Shown: in pieces, positions 29,280-37,752 of the stretch | Numbering within the stretch: the stretch's first letter is position 1 | Layout: each line of letters starts with the position of its first letter | NCBI GenBank assembly: GCA_963707135.1 | Contig: CAVPOY010000002.1 | Span: 28,411-92,410 of the forward strand | DNA length: 64,000 nucleotides | Source: JBGSTR01 sp963707135 | GTDB lineage: Bacteria; Pseudomonadota; Gammaproteobacteria; Chromatiales; Chromatiaceae | Direction: 5' to 3' | Program-made: the position numbers and the translations under genes | Notes under the pieces: generated by a model | Database searches by the model: none | Seen by the model: only the letters and a program-made list of their open reading frames with translations | What the model was told of the DNA's origin: nothing

Positions 29280-29900
29280 ATGACTATTCGAGTTGTGCTG
29301 GCGGACGATCACACCATGGTCCGCGACGCCCTCGCCGGGCTGCTCGACGCCGAGCCCGACATCGAGGTCGTCGGCGTTGCCAGCGACGGTCACGCGGCGG
29401 TCGAGCTGGTCCGTTCGCAGCGGCCCGACGTCACGCTGCTCGATATCAGCATGCCCGGTTTGAACGGCATAGAGACGGCCGCGGTAATCCAGAAATGGGT
29501 TCCCGAGTGCCGGATCGTCGCGCTGTCCGCACTCGGCGATCGCTGCTTCGTCGAGCAGATGGTCGCGGCGGGGGCGGTGGGCTACGTGCTCAAGAGTAGC
29601 TCGGTCAAGGAGCTCGCGGAGGCCGTACGGGCGGTCAACGGCGGGCTTACCTATTTGCCGGAGGATCTGGACGAGGCGTCGCTCGTTAATCGGGCCAAGC
29701 TGTCCCGGCGGGAGCGGGAGGTGCTGAACCGGCTTGCCACCGGCCGTCGCGGGAGTCAGGTGGCCGAGGATATGGGCGTTGCCGTGAAGACTGTCGACAC
29801 CTACCGCCGCAGGATCATGCACAAGCTCGGCCTGCGCAATCAGAGCGAGCTGATCCGCTACGCGCTTGCGCTCGGCGGCTCCGGGCCCGCTCGGGACTAG
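29280..29900 (+). CDS. NarL/LuxR-family response regulator
   Basis: 206 residues. Receiver domain with Asp55 in TLLDISMPG and the acidic pair Asp9-Asp10, then a LuxR helix-turn-helix (LSRREREVLNRLATG ... VKTVDTYRRRIMHKLGL). AGAGGA lies 10 nt before the ATG at 29280, which supports that start. It probably pairs with the kinase just upstream. The target genes are unknown. Confidence 0.9.
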   Translation: MTIRVVLADDHTMVRDALAGLLDAEPDIEVVGVASDGHAAVELVRSQRPDVTLLDISMPGLNGIETAAVIQKWVPECRIVALSALGDRCFVEQMVAAGAVGYVLKSSSVKELAEAVRAVNGGLTYLPEDLDEASLVNRAKLSRREREVLNRLATGRRGSQVAEDMGVAVKTVDTYRRRIMHKLGLRNQSELIRYALALGGSGPARD

Positions 29901-29947
29901 AGGCCGCCGCGCTGATCCCGGAGGCGCGCTCGACGACTGGTTAACCG

Positions 29948-30949
29948 GTGTTCGCAACGGCTCTCGCGACGTCCGCGCGGCCGCTCTGGCGTCTGCTGGA
30001 GCGCCGCGGCATCGACCCCGACGTAGTCTTCCGGCAGGCTGGGCTCGACCCGGCCCTGATGGATCAGTCGCGCGCCCGCTACCCGCTGGAATGTGCGCGG
30101 GCGGCCTGGGAGCGGGTCGTGGATCTCACCGGGAACCCCTGCGTCGGGCTCGAATTGAGCCGCTACCTGCAAGCGACCGACCTGCACGCGCTGGGTTACG
30201 CCTTTGGGGCCAGCAGCACGCTCCGTACGGCGCTGAAACGGGTCTGTCGCTACGTCTCGGTCGTCAACGACGCGCTGGTTCTGGAGCTGAAGGACGTCGG
30301 CGATAGGGTCGAGCTGGCAGGCACGGGCGGGTTCGGGCCGGAGTTCCGCCACCCGGCGGGGGCCGACAGCATCTGGGCCGTGATCGTCGACATGTGCCGC
30401 GCCAGCTACATGGAGCCGCTCGACCCGCTGGAGGTGTCCCTGATGCGGCCCAGACCCGAGTGCGCACAGGACTATGTCGATCTGTTCCGCTGCCCGGTGC
30501 GGTTCGGCGCGGCCATTCCAGCCATCCTGTTCCCGAGTTCGGCGATGGATCGTCTCCTCCCGGCCCGCAACCGGGAGCTTGCCCGCAGCAATGACCGGGT
30601 GCTGAGCGGGCTTTACGCGGCCTTGCGCAAGGACATCCTGATCGGGCGCGTGAAATCGGCCCTTATCGACGAGCTGCCGTCCGGCACCCCATCGGATGAC
30701 CGTATCGCCGAGACCCTGTTCATGAGCGCGCGCACGCTGCAGCGGCGCCTCGCCGCCGAGGGTACCAGCTTCTCGCAGCTACTCGACGCGGTCCGGCGCG
30801 AGCTCGCCGAGGGCTACATACAGGACCCGTCGCTCCCGATAAGCGAGATCGGCTTCCTGCTCGGCTTCTCGGAGCTCTCCGGCTTCTCCCGCGCCTTCAA
30901 GCGTTGGACCGGCGCCTCTCCAACCGCTTACCGCGACCGGACGGTCTAG
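29948..30949 (+). CDS. AraC-family transcriptional regulator (OruR/ArgR-like architecture)
   Basis: 333 residues from GTG 29948. The N-terminal ~200 residues match the arabinose-binding-like domain type seen in OruR-like regulators (LTGNPCVGLELSRYLQATDL). The C-terminal AraC HTH is clear: MSARTLQRRLAAEGTSF and PISEIGFLLGFSELSGFSRAFKRWTG. It follows the response regulator by 47 nt on the same strand. The ligand and regulon are not known. Confidence 0.85.
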   Translation: MFATALATSARPLWRLLERRGIDPDVVFRQAGLDPALMDQSRARYPLECARAAWERVVDLTGNPCVGLELSRYLQATDLHALGYAFGASSTLRTALKRVCRYVSVVNDALVLELKDVGDRVELAGTGGFGPEFRHPAGADSIWAVIVDMCRASYMEPLDPLEVSLMRPRPECAQDYVDLFRCPVRFGAAIPAILFPSSAMDRLLPARNRELARSNDRVLSGLYAALRKDILIGRVKSALIDELPSGTPSDDRIAETLFMSARTLQRRLAAEGTSFSQLLDAVRRELAEGYIQDPSLPISEIGFLLGFSELSGFSRAFKRWTGASPTAYRDRTV

Positions 30950-31197
30950 TCCCAGGCCGAGAGGCTTCCCGTTCGTTTCCTGGTCCGGCCCCGTCACGGG
31001 CGCGAATTGACTCATTCGGACAAACGAATGGCGTCCGGGGATAAGTGCGGCGCCGACCCACCCGTCTAGACTTCAAACACCGCATGCCGGTAGCCAAGAG
31101 GCGCGACCCGACCGGTAAGCGCGGCGTCGGCGCCGCTGGCCCGCGCTCGGCGCGCGGAGAATATCCCAGCCCTCGACAGCTCTGGACGATGTCCCCA

Positions 31198-31500
31198 ATG
31201 AACGGAAACGACCTGCAGACCCCAAAGATACCGGCATGGTTCCTGGAGACCTTCGGGATCATGCGGCACGCGGATCAGGGTCTGCGCAAGCTCGACGCCA
31301 GCCTGCGGCGCGCCGAGGGGCTCGAGGGCCAGGATCCGCGGCTCCGGGAAAGGATCCAGGACGTGCGCGCCGAGCTCTGGGTCGCCCATGCGGCGTTGAC
31401 CCGCATGGATGTGGAGGCCGGCGAGGTCCTGAAACGGATCAGCAGCACCCAGGACGCCCGAGCTGGCGCCCCCATCACGGGCGACCCGGGCGGAGCATGA
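31198..31500 (+). CDS. Small hypothetical protein
   Basis: 100 residues from ATG 31198 (the frame is open from 31045). It is helical and charged, with heptad-like leucines from residue ~25 to 75 (LRKLDASLRRAEGLEG), and has no signal or membrane segment. I do not recognise it. A second small frame follows 22 nt later, which suggests a pair. Gene reality is moderate: codon third positions are GC-rich as in neighbours. Confidence 0.4.
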   Translation: MNGNDLQTPKIPAWFLETFGIMRHADQGLRKLDASLRRAEGLEGQDPRLRERIQDVRAELWVAHAALTRMDVEAGEVLKRISSTQDARAGAPITGDPGGA

Positions 31501-31522
31501 GCCAAGCGGGAGTAACGTCCGA

Positions 31523-31798
31523 ATGTCCACACAAGAGACAGAAACGGATCCGGATCTGGACGAGGTCGCCTTCTGGCGGCGCTTCATCGACTGGTGGGAG
31601 GCGAAGGAGGGCAGACCGGCGACGGCGCGTATGCGTGAGGCCCTCGCCTATGCGGAGGAGCGCAGGGCGAGTGAGGATGGGACAAGGGGGCTCGATCAGT
31701 ACAGCAAGCCGAAGGACGCGCACGACGGGAATGCTGAGGAGACCGGGAGGATGTCCCCTCCGGCATCAGGTTTTCCGGAGGCTGGCACGTTTCACTGA
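31523..31798 (+). CDS. Small hypothetical acidic protein
   Basis: 91 residues. The N-terminus is acidic, followed by an aromatic amphipathic segment (VAFWRRFIDWWEAKEG) and a helical stretch; the C-terminal third is low-complexity. I do not recognise the family. It may be co-transcribed with the small gene upstream. Repeat copy B begins 11 nt after its stop. Confidence 0.4.
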   Translation: MSTQETETDPDLDEVAFWRRFIDWWEAKEGRPATARMREALAYAEERRASEDGTRGLDQYSKPKDAHDGNAEETGRMSPPASGFPEAGTFH

Positions 31799-31808
31799 TG
31801 GGAATTAG

Positions 31809-31889
31809 GAGACGCTGACCAAATGCCACCCTGGCACTTGATCGCCCCCGGGCTATCTTTGGCCAGGACGGAAACGCAAGTGATCAGCG
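31809..31889 (+). repeat. Palindromic intergenic repeat, copy B (internally deleted, 81 bp)
   Basis: This retains both ends of the 146-bp unit (GAGACGCTGACC and GTGATCAGCG) and the first hairpin (AAATGCCACCCTGGCA) but lacks the central CCATTTTCAATGG palindrome. It has the same orientation as copies A and C. It lies between the small hypothetical gene and the end of folE. Confidence 0.7.
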
Positions 31890-31918
31890 TTATCCTTAGA
31901 AAAATCAGTAAGTAGTAG

Positions 31919-32551
31919 CTACGTTTTGATAAACGACATGAATTCAGAGCGGGTTCGCGGGTCCTCATCGAATGCGCCGCGCATCGCGCTGGAGACCGTG
32001 GTGCTGCGCTGCTTTTGGACACCGCGCATCATCATGCAGGTGTGGCTGGCCTCCATGACCACGGCGACGCCGTGCGCCCCCAGGTGCTCCATCAGGGCGT
32101 CGGCGACCTGATTCGTCAGGCGTTCCTGAACCTGCAGGCGGCGGGCGAAGACGTCCACGACCCGCGCGATCTTCGATAGCCCGACCACACGGCCGTTGGG
32201 CAGATAACCCACGTGGGCATGCCCGAAGAAGGGCAGCATGTGGTGCTCGCACATCGAGTAGAACTCAATGTCGCGCACAACGACCATCTCCTTGACGTTT
32301 TCCTCGAACACCGCCTTTTTGATGATGTCCTCGGCGGACATCTGGTAGCCACTCGTCAGGAAGTCCATTGCCTTGGCGACGCGAAGCGGCGTGCGGCGCA
32401 GCCCCTCCCGGTCCGGGTCCTCCCCGATCTCGGTGAGCATCGAGCGAACCAGGTCCTCTTTCCGGGGGTCGTAGACCTCCTCCTCGGATTCGGCCTCGAA
32501 GCTCGGGGCGTAGTGGGAGAGGACCGTGGAAAGCTTGCGTTGTTCGGGCAT
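31919..32551 (-). CDS. folE: GTP cyclohydrolase I
   Basis: 210 residues, standard type IA length. It converts GTP to 7,8-dihydroneopterin triphosphate, the first step of folate synthesis. The zinc ligands are Cys101 and His104 in CEHHMLPFFG and Cys172 in SHTCMMMRG. RSEFMSFI is near the end. The ATG at 32551 is preceded by AGGTGAG, a good ribosome site; the longer frame from 32692 is not supported. It is divergent from the NAGGN operon. Confidence 0.93.
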   Translation of the reverse strand: MPEQRKLSTVLSHYAPSFEAESEEEVYDPRKEDLVRSMLTEIGEDPDREGLRRTPLRVAKAMDFLTSGYQMSAEDIIKKAVFEENVKEMVVVRDIEFYSMCEHHMLPFFGHAHVGYLPNGRVVGLSKIARVVDVFARRLQVQERLTNQVADALMEHLGAHGVAVVMEASHTCMMMRGVQKQRSTTVSSAMRGAFDEDPRTRSEFMSFIKT

Positions 32552-33010
32552 GGTCTCACCTACTTGGGCGCTGGCAACACGAACGGCCGAGCGGCGCTCG
32601 ACCGAGGAACTTATGTCGGGCAGGAGAGTGGGGATGATCGCGAAAAAATGGAACCGTGTCCCGCGCAGATCCTTGCAGCGAGCGCGGGTCACGGTCAGCT
32701 GCCTGGAAACAAGGATCGGTTTTCGTTACCATTTACGTGCCGTGTGCTTGATTGCACGGCGCTCGCACGCAAGCCGCCATGCGAAAACAGCCGATTTCAA
32801 CTCTCGTCCCGACCCCGGTTGCCGGGTGCCCGCGGCGCGCACTGCACCGACTCCCGAGCCCGGCCCGTTGATCCTTCCGACGCCTGTCCGGACGGCCGCC
32901 AGCGGCTGCGGATCCGCTTTCATCGATGCGAGCCCTCGCATCACCACGGTGGATGGGCCGGGGCAAGGTCCCCATCCCCCCATCCTTACGACCTTCCGGG
33001 AGCCCAAACC
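32552..33010. promoter_or_regulatory. 459-nt divergent region between folE and the NAGGN operon
   Basis: No gene is seen. It must hold the folE promoter and the osmotically controlled NAGGN promoter, but I could not place either with confidence. A perfect hairpin, GATGCGA (32925-32931) and TCGCATC (32936-32942) with loop GCCC, lies 70-85 nt before the amidotransferase start. GGGAG precedes that start by 8 nt. Confidence 0.4.
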
Positions 33011-34786
33011 ATGTGCGGTTTCTGCGGCGAGATTCGATTCGATGACACCGAGCTAGACCTCGGCGCGCTCGCCGCCATGAGCGCTTCCCTGGTCCCCCGC
33101 GGCCCGGATGGGCACGGTATCTGGCAGCAGGGTAGGATCGCGCTGTCGCACCGCCGACTGTCGATCATCGACCTCAGCGACCATGCCAGCCAGCCGATGG
33201 TCGACAGCGAGCTCGGCCTGACCATCGCGTTCAACGGCTGCATCTACAACTACCAGGAGCTGCGCGCGGAGCTTGAGTCGAGGGGCTACCGCTTCTTTTC
33301 CCGCGGCGACACCGAGGTGGTGCTCAAGGCCTTTCACGCCTGGGGCGACGCCTGCGTGGACCGCTTCTACGGCATGTTTGCCTTCGCCGTCGCCGAGCGC
33401 GATTCGGGCCGGCTGACCCTGGTGCGCGACCGGCTGGGCATCAAGCCTCTCTACTATTCCGAGGTTTCCGGCGGGCTGCGCTTTGCTTCCACGCTGCCCG
33501 CGCTGATCGCCGGCGGCGGGGTCTCGACGGACATCGACCCGGTTGCGCTGCACCACTACATGCATTTTCACGCCGTGGTGCCGGCACCGCACACCATCCT
33601 CTGCGGCGTTCGCAAGCTGCCGCCGGCGACCGTCCGGGTCGTCGAGCCGAACGGCCGGACGCGAGACCGCGTGTACTGGGAGCCCGTATTCGAGACCCCG
33701 GCCGACGAGCGCTCCCTGTCCTTCGAGGACTGGCAGGAGCGGGTGCTCGAGACCCTGCGTTTTGCCGTCAAGCGCCGCCTGGTCGCGGACGTGGACGTCG
33801 GTGTGCTGCTCTCCGGCGGGCTGGACTCCAGCCTGATCGTCGGTCTTCTCGCCGAGCAGGGCCAACAGGGGCTGAACACCTTTTCGGTGGGGTTCGAGTC
33901 CATTGGCGACGAGGCGGGAGACGAGTTCCAGTACTCGGACATCATCGCGCGGCACTACGGCACGGTACACCACAAGATCCAGGTCGACTCGGCCGCGCGC
34001 CTGCTTCCGGAGCTTCCCGGCTGCGTACGCGCCATGTCCGAGCCCATGGTCAGCCACGACGCGATCGGGTTCTATTTGCTTTCCGAGGAAGTCAGCAAGC
34101 ACGTCAAGGTGGTGCAGAGCGGGCAGGGGGCCGACGAGGTCTTCGCCGGCTACCATTGGTACCCGCCGATGATCGGAAGCCGCGACCCGGCGGCCGACTA
34201 TGCGCTTGCCTTCTGCGATCGCGGCCACGGCGAGTTCCGGCGCGCCGTCAACCCGCGCTTCCACGGCGAGGACTACAGCCGCGCCTTCATCCGGGGTCAC
34301 TTCGCGCGACCCGGTGCCGCGGCGCCGGTCGACAAGGCCCTGCGCATCGATCAGCAGATCATGCTGGTCGACGACCCGGTCAAGCGGGTTGACAACATGA
34401 CCATGGCCTGGGGGCTGGAAGCGCGCGTACCCTTCCTCGACCATGACGTCGTGGAACTGGCGGCCCGCATCCCGGACAAACACAAGCTCTGCGACGACGG
34501 CAAGTGTGTGCTCAAGGCCGCGGGGCGGCGGGTGATCCCGCCCGAGGTGATCGACCGACCTAAGGGGTACTTCCCGGTCCCGGCGCTCAAGTACCTGCGC
34601 GGGCCAGTGCTGGACAGCGTCCGGGATCTGATCCTGTCGGAGCGCGCGCGCACTCGCGGCCTGTTCCAACGCCCCTACCTGGATGAGTTGCTGGCCGCCC
34701 CCGAGGAGCACATCACGCCGCTGCGCGGCTCGAAGCTGTGGCAGGTGGCCCTGCTCGAGATGTGGCTGCAGGAGCACGGCGTCTGA
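33011..34786 (+). CDS. asnO: N-acetylglutaminylglutamine amidotransferase (asparagine synthase family)
   Basis: 591 residues. It is class II glutamine-dependent: the nucleophile is Cys2 (MCGFCGEI), with RGPDGHG and FNGCIYNYQELR in the glutaminase domain and the ATP-pyrophosphatase loop SGGLDS at 268-273. It transfers ammonia to N-acetylglutaminylglutamine to give the amide, NAGGN, a dipeptide osmoprotectant. General asparagine synthetase is excluded by context: the dipeptide synthetase and the dedicated M42 peptidase follow directly. Confidence 0.92.
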   Translation: MCGFCGEIRFDDTELDLGALAAMSASLVPRGPDGHGIWQQGRIALSHRRLSIIDLSDHASQPMVDSELGLTIAFNGCIYNYQELRAELESRGYRFFSRGDTEVVLKAFHAWGDACVDRFYGMFAFAVAERDSGRLTLVRDRLGIKPLYYSEVSGGLRFASTLPALIAGGGVSTDIDPVALHHYMHFHAVVPAPHTILCGVRKLPPATVRVVEPNGRTRDRVYWEPVFETPADERSLSFEDWQERVLETLRFAVKRRLVADVDVGVLLSGGLDSSLIVGLLAEQGQQGLNTFSVGFESIGDEAGDEFQYSDIIARHYGTVHHKIQVDSAARLLPELPGCVRAMSEPMVSHDAIGFYLLSEEVSKHVKVVQSGQGADEVFAGYHWYPPMIGSRDPAADYALAFCDRGHGEFRRAVNPRFHGEDYSRAFIRGHFARPGAAAPVDKALRIDQQIMLVDDPVKRVDNMTMAWGLEARVPFLDHDVVELAARIPDKHKLCDDGKCVLKAAGRRVIPPEVIDRPKGYFPVPALKYLRGPVLDSVRDLILSERARTRGLFQRPYLDELLAAPEEHITPLRGSKLWQVALLEMWLQEHGV

Positions 34787-34849
34787 TCAGGCGCCCGAAC
34801 GCGCCGCGGTCTGCACCGTGGCACCGAAAACCGAAAGGTACCGAGCATC

Positions 34850-36598
34850 ATGACGACCAAGCAGCGGATTCAGCAGCGGCTGGAGCGCAGTCGTGCCCCG
34901 TCGGTCAAGAATTGGGACCGCAAACCCCGCGGCGACCACGACTACGGGAATCGCACCAGCGTGGACTGCGGCTGGGGGCGGCTTATCTTCGGCCAGACGT
35001 TCGACGACCCGCGCGCCCTGGCGGAGACGCTCCAGGACGAGCGGCCGGGCAAGCGGGACGTGGCCCTGTATCTGAGCGACCCGCACGTGGTTCTGTCCTA
35101 CGCGCCCCAGGACCTGTTTCTCGACCCGTCCCATACCTTCCGAATCTGGTTCGAGCGCTACCAGTCGTCCCGAAGGCGCCCGAAGGGGTTTCATGTGCGG
35201 ATGCTGAACAGCCTTGAGGACGCCCAGTCCATCGAGCGCCTGTACACCACCCGGCGCATGGTGCCGCCGAGCGCCGAGTTCATCTGGCAGAATCGCACCT
35301 CGAAGGTCCTGAGCTACTGGATTGCCGAGGACGACCAGGACGGCACCTTCCTCGGGGCGGTCAATGGTGTCGATCACGTCGCCGCCTTCGACGACCCGGA
35401 GAACGGCGCGAGCCTCTGGGCGCTGGCCGTCGACGCCCAGGCCCCGTACCCGGGGATCGGCGAGAGCCTGGTGCGGCAGGTCGTCGAGCACTACGCGGCA
35501 CGCGGCCGCTCGTTTCTCGACCTCTCGGTGATCCACGACAACCGCAACGCGATCCGGCTCTATGAAAAGCTCGGGTTCCAACGCATCCCGGCGTTCGCGC
35601 TCAAGAACAAGAATGCCTACAACGAGCCCCTTTTCATGGGTGAGCCGCCGGAAGCCAAGCTCAACCCCTACGCCACTATTGTCGTCAACGAGGCGCGTCG
35701 GCGCGGCATCGGGATCGAGGTGCTGGATGCCGAGGGCGGCTATTTCGCGTTGATCCTCGGCGGTCGGCGCATCGTCTGTCGCGAGAGCCTGAGCGAGCTC
35801 ACGTCAGCCGTCGCCATGAGCCTTTGCGACGACAAGGCGGCGACACACCGGGTGCTCAAAGCGGCCGGACTGCGGGTACCCGAGCAGTCCCGGGTGGAGG
35901 CGCTGGATCAGGCCGAGGCATTCCTCTCGAAGCTGGGCAGCGTCGTCGTCAAGCCCGCGCGCGGTGAGCAGGGCGCCGGCATCAGCGTCGATGTGCGCGA
36001 CCCGGACGCGCTCGAGCGGGCCATCGAGTCGGCGCGACGCATCTGCGACACCGTCATTCTCGAGGAGTACGTCCAGGGCGACGACCTGCGGGTGGTGGTC
36101 ATCGACTTCCAGGTGGTCGCGGCGGCGATTCGCCGGCCCGCGCGGGTGATTGGCACCGGGCAGCACAGCATCCGCGAGCTCATCGAGGCCCAGAGCCGCC
36201 GCCGCCGCGCGGCCACCGGGGGCGAGAGCGCGATCCCGATGGACCGGGAGACAGAACGCTGCGTGCGCCAGGCAGGCTACGGTCTGAACGATATCCTCGC
36301 CGACGGCGAGACGCTGGACGTGCGCAAGACGGCCAACCTGCACACGGGCGGCACCATCCACGACGTGACGGCGCGGCTGCACCCGAGGCTTGCCGAGGAC
36401 GCCGTGGCGGCGGCACGCGCCCTGAACATCCCGGTCACCGGCCTTGACTTCATCGTGCCCTCGGTCGAGGGCCCCGACTACGTGATCATCGAGGCCAACG
36501 AGCGACCCGGACTCGCCAACCATGAGCCTCAACCGACCGCGCAGCGATACCTCGACATGCTGTTTCCGCAGACCGCGGCCCGGGAGATCGCGCCTTGA
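34850..36598 (+). CDS. ngg: N-acetylglutaminylglutamine synthetase (GNAT + ATP-grasp)
   Basis: 582 residues with two catalytic parts. An N-terminal GNAT acetyltransferase (about 100-265; PGIGESLVRQVVEHYAARG, NRNAIRLYEKLGFQ) is followed by an ATP-grasp ligase (about 300-575; VVVKPARGEQGAGISV, EEYVQGDDLRVVV, IIEANERPGL). Together they acetylate glutamine and ligate it to a second glutamine. It lies 63 nt after the amidotransferase; its stop overlaps the next start (TTGA), so translation of the peptidase is likely coupled. Confidence 0.93.
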   Translation: MTTKQRIQQRLERSRAPSVKNWDRKPRGDHDYGNRTSVDCGWGRLIFGQTFDDPRALAETLQDERPGKRDVALYLSDPHVVLSYAPQDLFLDPSHTFRIWFERYQSSRRRPKGFHVRMLNSLEDAQSIERLYTTRRMVPPSAEFIWQNRTSKVLSYWIAEDDQDGTFLGAVNGVDHVAAFDDPENGASLWALAVDAQAPYPGIGESLVRQVVEHYAARGRSFLDLSVIHDNRNAIRLYEKLGFQRIPAFALKNKNAYNEPLFMGEPPEAKLNPYATIVVNEARRRGIGIEVLDAEGGYFALILGGRRIVCRESLSELTSAVAMSLCDDKAATHRVLKAAGLRVPEQSRVEALDQAEAFLSKLGSVVVKPARGEQGAGISVDVRDPDALERAIESARRICDTVILEEYVQGDDLRVVVIDFQVVAAAIRRPARVIGTGQHSIRELIEAQSRRRRAATGGESAIPMDRETERCVRQAGYGLNDILADGETLDVRKTANLHTGGTIHDVTARLHPRLAEDAVAAARALNIPVTGLDFIVPSVEGPDYVIIEANERPGLANHEPQPTAQRYLDMLFPQTAAREIAP

Positions 36599-37704
36599 AG
36601 CTGCCCGACATCGACTCCGTTTATCTCGTCGACATCCTGCTGAGGCTACTGTCCACGCCGAGCCCCTCGGGTTACACGGACCGGGTCGTGCACCTGGTCT
36701 CCGAGGAGCTGGAGCGGCTCGAGGTGCCCTTCGAACTGACGCGTCGCGGCGCGATCCGCGCGACCCTCGATGGCAATGTCTCACAGCCGGACCGCGCCAT
36801 CGTGGCCCACATCGACACCCTCGGGGCCATGGTCAAGGGCCTGAAGGACAACGGCCGCCTGCAACTCGTGGCCGTCGGGCACTGGAACGCGCGTTTCGCC
36901 GAGGGCGCCCGCGGCACCCTGTTCACCGACACCGGCCAGCTGCGGGGCACCATCCTACCGCTCAAGGCGTCCGGGCATACCTTCGCGCCGGAGATCGACG
37001 ACCAGCCGGGTGGCTGGGATTTCGTCGAATTTCGCATCGACACCATCGCCAGAAACCTAAAAGACCTTCTGAGGATCGGCATACACGTTGGCGATTTTAT
37101 AGCAATAGACACGTCGCCCGAGATCTCCGAGAGCGGCTTCATCAACTCCCGCCACCTGGACGACAAGGCCGGTGCCGCGGTGCTGCTCTGCGCCATCGAG
37201 GCGGTCCGTCGCGAACGGATACCGCTGCCGGTGGATTGCCATCCGCTGTTCACCATCTCCGAGGAGGTGGGCTCCGGCGCCTCGGCGGCCCTGCACCAGG
37301 ACGTGGCCGAGATGCTCACCATCGACAACGGCACCACGGCGCCTGGCCAGAACTCCAGCGAGTTTGGGGTCACCATCGCGATGGCCGACCAGAGCGGGCC
37401 GTTCGACTACCACTTGACCCGGCGCGTCATCCAGCTCTGTCAGGAGTTCGCCATCCCTCACCAGCGCGACGTCTTCAGGTATTACCGCTCCGACAGCGCG
37501 GCCGCCCTCGAGGCCGGCAACGACGTGCGAACGGCGCTCGTCACCTTCGGCGTCGACGCCTCCCACGGCTACGAACGCATCCATCTCGACGCGCTGGAGT
37601 CGCTGGCCCGTCTGATCGGCGTCTACATGCAGGGACCTCCGCTCTTCAAGCGGGACCGCTTCGACATGGGACCAAGGGCCGGATTCCCGACGCAGCCGGG
37701 ATAG
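36595..37704 (+). CDS. M42-family peptidase of the NAGGN operon
   Basis: 369 residues with a TTG start overlapping the ngg stop by 4 nt. Metal ligands of the M42/M20 aminopeptidase fold are visible: HID in IVAHIDTLG, the aspartate in NSRHLDDKAGAA, the EE pair in TISEEVGSG and the aspartate in TIDNGTT. Its position suggests turnover or maturation of the dipeptide osmolyte, although the substrate of this branch has not been settled to my knowledge. Confidence 0.88.
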   Translation: MKLPDIDSVYLVDILLRLLSTPSPSGYTDRVVHLVSEELERLEVPFELTRRGAIRATLDGNVSQPDRAIVAHIDTLGAMVKGLKDNGRLQLVAVGHWNARFAEGARGTLFTDTGQLRGTILPLKASGHTFAPEIDDQPGGWDFVEFRIDTIARNLKDLLRIGIHVGDFIAIDTSPEISESGFINSRHLDDKAGAAVLLCAIEAVRRERIPLPVDCHPLFTISEEVGSGASAALHQDVAEMLTIDNGTTAPGQNSSEFGVTIAMADQSGPFDYHLTRRVIQLCQEFAIPHQRDVFRYYRSDSAAALEAGNDVRTALVTFGVDASHGYERIHLDALESLARLIGVYMQGPPLFKRDRFDMGPRAGFPTQPG

Positions 37705-37752
37705 GCGTTCGATACGGTGTCGGGCCCTCGGGTCCCTGCCAACGACGCGCCG

